Assembly (NCBI RefSeq): GCF_001422445.1
Contig: NZ_LMNA01000001.1
Span: forward strand, 728,735-792,734
Direction of reading: 5' to 3'
DNA length: 64,000 nucleotides
Source of the DNA: Pseudorhodoferax sp. Leaf274
GTDB lineage: Bacteria > Pseudomonadota > Gammaproteobacteria > Burkholderiales > Burkholderiaceae_C
How positions within the stretch are numbered: position 1 is the stretch's first letter; the number at the start of each line of letters is the position of its first letter. The translations under genes and the position numbers were made by a program. The notes beneath the pieces are model-generated. The model saw only the letters and a list, made by a program, of their open reading frames with translations. It was not told the origin of the DNA and made no database searches. This document shows positions 61,956 through 64,000 of the stretch, piece after piece.

Positions 61956-63632
61956 ATGCGCTCCAATTCCCCCACTCTTCCACCGCTGCGCTACAGCAGC
62001 TTTGCGTTGTGCCTGGCCGGGCTGGCCGCCAGCGTGCTGGCCGTGCTGCTGGCGCCGGCCGCGTGGCTGGCGTGGCTGCTGCTGGCGGTGTTCGCGGCGC
62101 TGAGCGCCACCGGCGTGCACGACCTGCGCCAGACGCGCCACGCCATCCTGCGCAACTACCCGGTGATCGGCCACCTGCGCTTCCTGCTGGAGTTCATCCG
62201 GCCGGAGATCCGCCAGTACTTCATCGAGAGCGACGCCGAGGCCGCGCCGTTCTCGCGCGCCCAGCGCTCGCTGGTCTACCAGCGTTCCAAGGGCGAGCCG
62301 GACAATCGGCCCTTCGGCACCCACCTGGACGTGAGCCTGCTGGGCTACGAGTGGATCAACCACTCGATGCGGCCGACGCAGCTGGCCGGGCACGACTTCC
62401 GCGTGGTGATCGGCGAGACCGGCGGCCCGGCCCACACCCATCCCTGCACGCAGCCCTACAGCGCCAGCGTGTTCAACATCTCGGCCATGAGCTTCGGCGC
62501 GCTGTCGGCCAATGCCATCCTGGCGCTGAACCGCGGGGCCGGGCTGGGCCGCTTCGCGCACGACACCGGCGAAGGCTCCATCTCGCAGCACCACCGCGTG
62601 CACGGCGGCGACCTGATCTGGGAGATCGGGTCGGGCTACTTCGGCTGCCGCAACGACGACGGCACGTTCAGCCCCGAGCGCTTCGCCGCCAATGCGACCG
62701 ATCCGCAGGTCAAGATGGTCGAGATCAAGCTGAGCCAGGGCGCCAAGCCCGGCCATGGCGGCGTGCTGCCCGGCCCCAAGGTGACGGCCGAGATCGCCGC
62801 GGCCCGCGGCGTGCCCGTGGGGCTGGACTGCATCTCGCCCTCGGCGCACAGCGCTTTCGGCACACCAGTGGAGATGATGCGTTTCGTGGCCGAGCTGCGG
62901 CGCCTGTCGGGCGGCAAGCCGGTGGGTTTCAAGTTCTGCCTGGGCCATCCGTGGGAGTGGTTCGCCATCGTCAAGGCGATGCTGCAGACCGGCATCACGC
63001 CGGACTTCATCGTCGTCGACGGGGCCGAGGGCGGCACCGGCGCGGCGCCGGTGGAGTTCAGCGACCACGTCGGCGCGCCGCTGCAAGAGGGGCTGCTCAT
63101 GGTGCACAACACGCTGGTCGGCGTGAACCTGCGGCACCGCGTGAAGATCGGCTGCGCGGGCAAGGTGATCACCGCCTTCGACCTGGCGCGCATGATGGCG
63201 CTGGGGGCCGACTGGTGCAACGCCGGGCGCGGCTTCATGATGGCGCTGGGCTGCATCCAGGCCCAGGCCTGCCACACCGGCCACTGCCCCACGGGCGTCA
63301 CCACGCAGGACCCGCTGCGCCAGCAGGCCCTGGTGGTGCCGGCCAAGGCCGAGCGCGTGCACAACTTCCACCGCAGCACGCTGCATGCACTGCAGGAACT
63401 CGTGCAGGCCGCGGGCCTGGAGCATCCGCAGCAGATCACCGCGCACCACATCGTGCGGCGCATCTCCGACACCGAGGTGCGGCTGCTCTCCAACCTGATC
63501 ATGCGGGTGGCACCCGGCGCGCTGCTGGGGCCGGTGGACCAGCTGCACAACGTGTTCCGCTACTACTGGCCGATCGCCAGCGCCGAGAGCTTCCAGCCGC
63601 TCAAGGAAGGGCTGCACGCCGAGGCGGCTTGA
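61956..63632 (+). CDS. FMN-binding glutamate synthase family protein
   Basis: A 558-residue protein with two N-terminal membrane helices (about 12-50) and a GltB2-type FMN TIM-barrel. Signatures: FNISAMSFGALSANAILALNRGA, GEGSISQHHRVHGGDLIWEIGSGYFGCR, GAKPGHGGVLPGPKVT, DGAEGGTGAAPVEFSDHVGAP and CHTGHCPTGVTTQDP. It lacks the glutaminase and structural domains of glutamate synthase, and the real substrate of such membrane-bound proteins is unknown. A weak AGGAA site precedes the ATG. Confidence 0.92.
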   Translation: MRSNSPTLPPLRYSSFALCLAGLAASVLAVLLAPAAWLAWLLLAVFAALSATGVHDLRQTRHAILRNYPVIGHLRFLLEFIRPEIRQYFIESDAEAAPFSRAQRSLVYQRSKGEPDNRPFGTHLDVSLLGYEWINHSMRPTQLAGHDFRVVIGETGGPAHTHPCTQPYSASVFNISAMSFGALSANAILALNRGAGLGRFAHDTGEGSISQHHRVHGGDLIWEIGSGYFGCRNDDGTFSPERFAANATDPQVKMVEIKLSQGAKPGHGGVLPGPKVTAEIAAARGVPVGLDCISPSAHSAFGTPVEMMRFVAELRRLSGGKPVGFKFCLGHPWEWFAIVKAMLQTGITPDFIVVDGAEGGTGAAPVEFSDHVGAPLQEGLLMVHNTLVGVNLRHRVKIGCAGKVITAFDLARMMALGADWCNAGRGFMMALGCIQAQACHTGHCPTGVTTQDPLRQQALVVPAKAERVHNFHRSTLHALQELVQAAGLEHPQQITAHHIVRRISDTEVRLLSNLIMRVAPGALLGPVDQLHNVFRYYWPIASAESFQPLKEGLHAEAA

Positions 63633-63656
63633 CCGGCTCCCGGGCGTGACCGGCGC

Positions 63657-63830
63657 CTACGTGCCCGCCGCGTCGGGTGCGAGCGGCTTGCCGGGCTTGT
63701 CGCGGCCCAGTTCCTCCATCATCTTCTCGCCCTTGGTGTCCTTGCCATCGTTGGGCACGGCTTCCTCCTGGCGCAGCTCGGGTTCCTCGTGCGGGGTGGC
63801 TTGCGGCTTGGCGGGGCGTGGATCGGTCAT
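63657..63830 (-). CDS. Small charged hypothetical protein
   Basis: A 57-residue hydrophilic protein rich in Lys, Glu, Asp and Pro (MTDPRPAKPQATPHEEPELR, then GEKMMEELGRDKPGKPL), no signal or helix of membrane type; probably disordered. A GGAG site 8 bases before the ATG supports translation. I think similar short proteins occur in Comamonadaceae, without known role. Converges with the glutamate-synthase-like gene. Confidence 0.6.
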   Translation of the reverse strand: MTDPRPAKPQATPHEEPELRQEEAVPNDGKDTKGEKMMEELGRDKPGKPLAPDAAGT

Positions 63831-63989
63831 GCGGGTCTCCGGCAGATGGTCATGCCCACAGCATGGCCGTGCCGCGGGCCCATGGCGCCCGGCGGTGGGC
63901 GCGAGCCCCTGTAGTCGCCGGCCGACGCGGGCCCCGGCCTGGCATGGCTTTCGCGTGACAATCGTCGCCCCACCGACCGGAGAACCGCC

Positions 63990-64000
63990 TTGGACATGCC
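63990..64000 (+). CDS. Probable start of a further gene, cut by the window end
   Basis: A GGAG site (63979-63982) is followed by TTG at 63990 and ATG at 63996, so another plus-strand gene may begin here. Only three codons are visible, and nothing can be said of the product. The 159 bp before it hold no other gene. Confidence 0.25.

Overview
The window is a contiguous, very GC-rich chromosomal stretch (roughly 70% G+C by eye, with strong G/C at third codon positions). Codon use, the expansion of Bug (TctC-type) solute receptors, the LysR-controlled catabolic clusters, the RadA/IlvE/WaaF housekeeping genes and the CGGGDD-type lipoproteins suggest a beta-proteobacterium of the Burkholderiales, most likely Comamonadaceae (Variovorax/Acidovorax/Hydrogenophaga-like). 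Genus is inference. I saw no rRNA, tRNA, CRISPR array or intact insertion sequence.

Layout. 0-10.2 kb: a LysR regulator divergent from an AtuA-like pair, a Bug receptor and two tandem lipoprotein esterases (tannase/feruloyl-esterase type and an Abhydrolase_10-like protein), facing a ketopantoate-reductase-like gene, another Bug receptor and a CHMI-like isomerase. 10.3-16.6 kb: succinate-semialdehyde-type dehydrogenase, Bug receptor, MocR/GntR regulator, a DUF2917-like small protein, an orphan PAS histidine kinase and a Met-x-Pro repeat protein. 16.7-21.5 kb: an MFS transporter, then an accessory patch with a frameshifted remnant, a DUF1566 protein coupled to a PEP-CTERM protein, a lower-GC asparaginase-II-type gene and a truncated GNAT acetyltransferase. 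21.5-29.9 kb: a complete Liv ABC transporter (G,H,M,K,F) with an acyl-CoA synthetase, divergent from a TetR/enoyl-CoA hydratase pair. 29.9-33.9 kb: LysR divergent from Dabb protein, Bug receptor, FMN reductase and an intradiol ring-cleavage dioxygenase. 33.9-40.7 kb: radA, GST, LysR, and a purine/ureide cluster (permease, OHCU decarboxylase, exported and cytosolic HIU hydrolases, guanine-deaminase-like protein). 40.7-45.9 kb: ilvE, zinc-finger protein, waaF, nitronate monooxygenase, LysR, VOC protein. 45.9-48.7 kb: a Bug/amidohydrolase/Bug operon. 49-53.5 kb: two-component system, AmpG-like permease, M48 protease. 53.6-60.1 kb: cpdB-like phosphoesterase, a photoactive-yellow-protein-like gene coupled to a PAS-GGDEF-EAL gene, and a chemoreceptor. 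60.1-64 kb: NTF2-like protein, an uncharacterised membrane-anchored protein, an FMN-binding glutamate synthase-like protein and a small charged protein.

How it fits together. Most of the window serves scavenging of plant-derived or aromatic organic acids and esters: periplasmic Bug receptors, surface esterases, ring-cleavage and CoA enzymes, each under a local LysR/TetR/MocR regulator. Six Bug receptors occur without any TctA/TctB membrane partner. The most interesting unit is at 55.76-58.03 kb: a 118-residue PYP-like protein keeps the Tyr/Glu/Cys triad with the spacing seen in photoactive yellow protein, and its stop codon overlaps the GTG start of a c-di-GMP enzyme whose EAL domain looks active and whose GGDEF domain lacks a metal-binding Asp. 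This suggests a light- or ligand-gated c-di-GMP switch next to a chemoreceptor.
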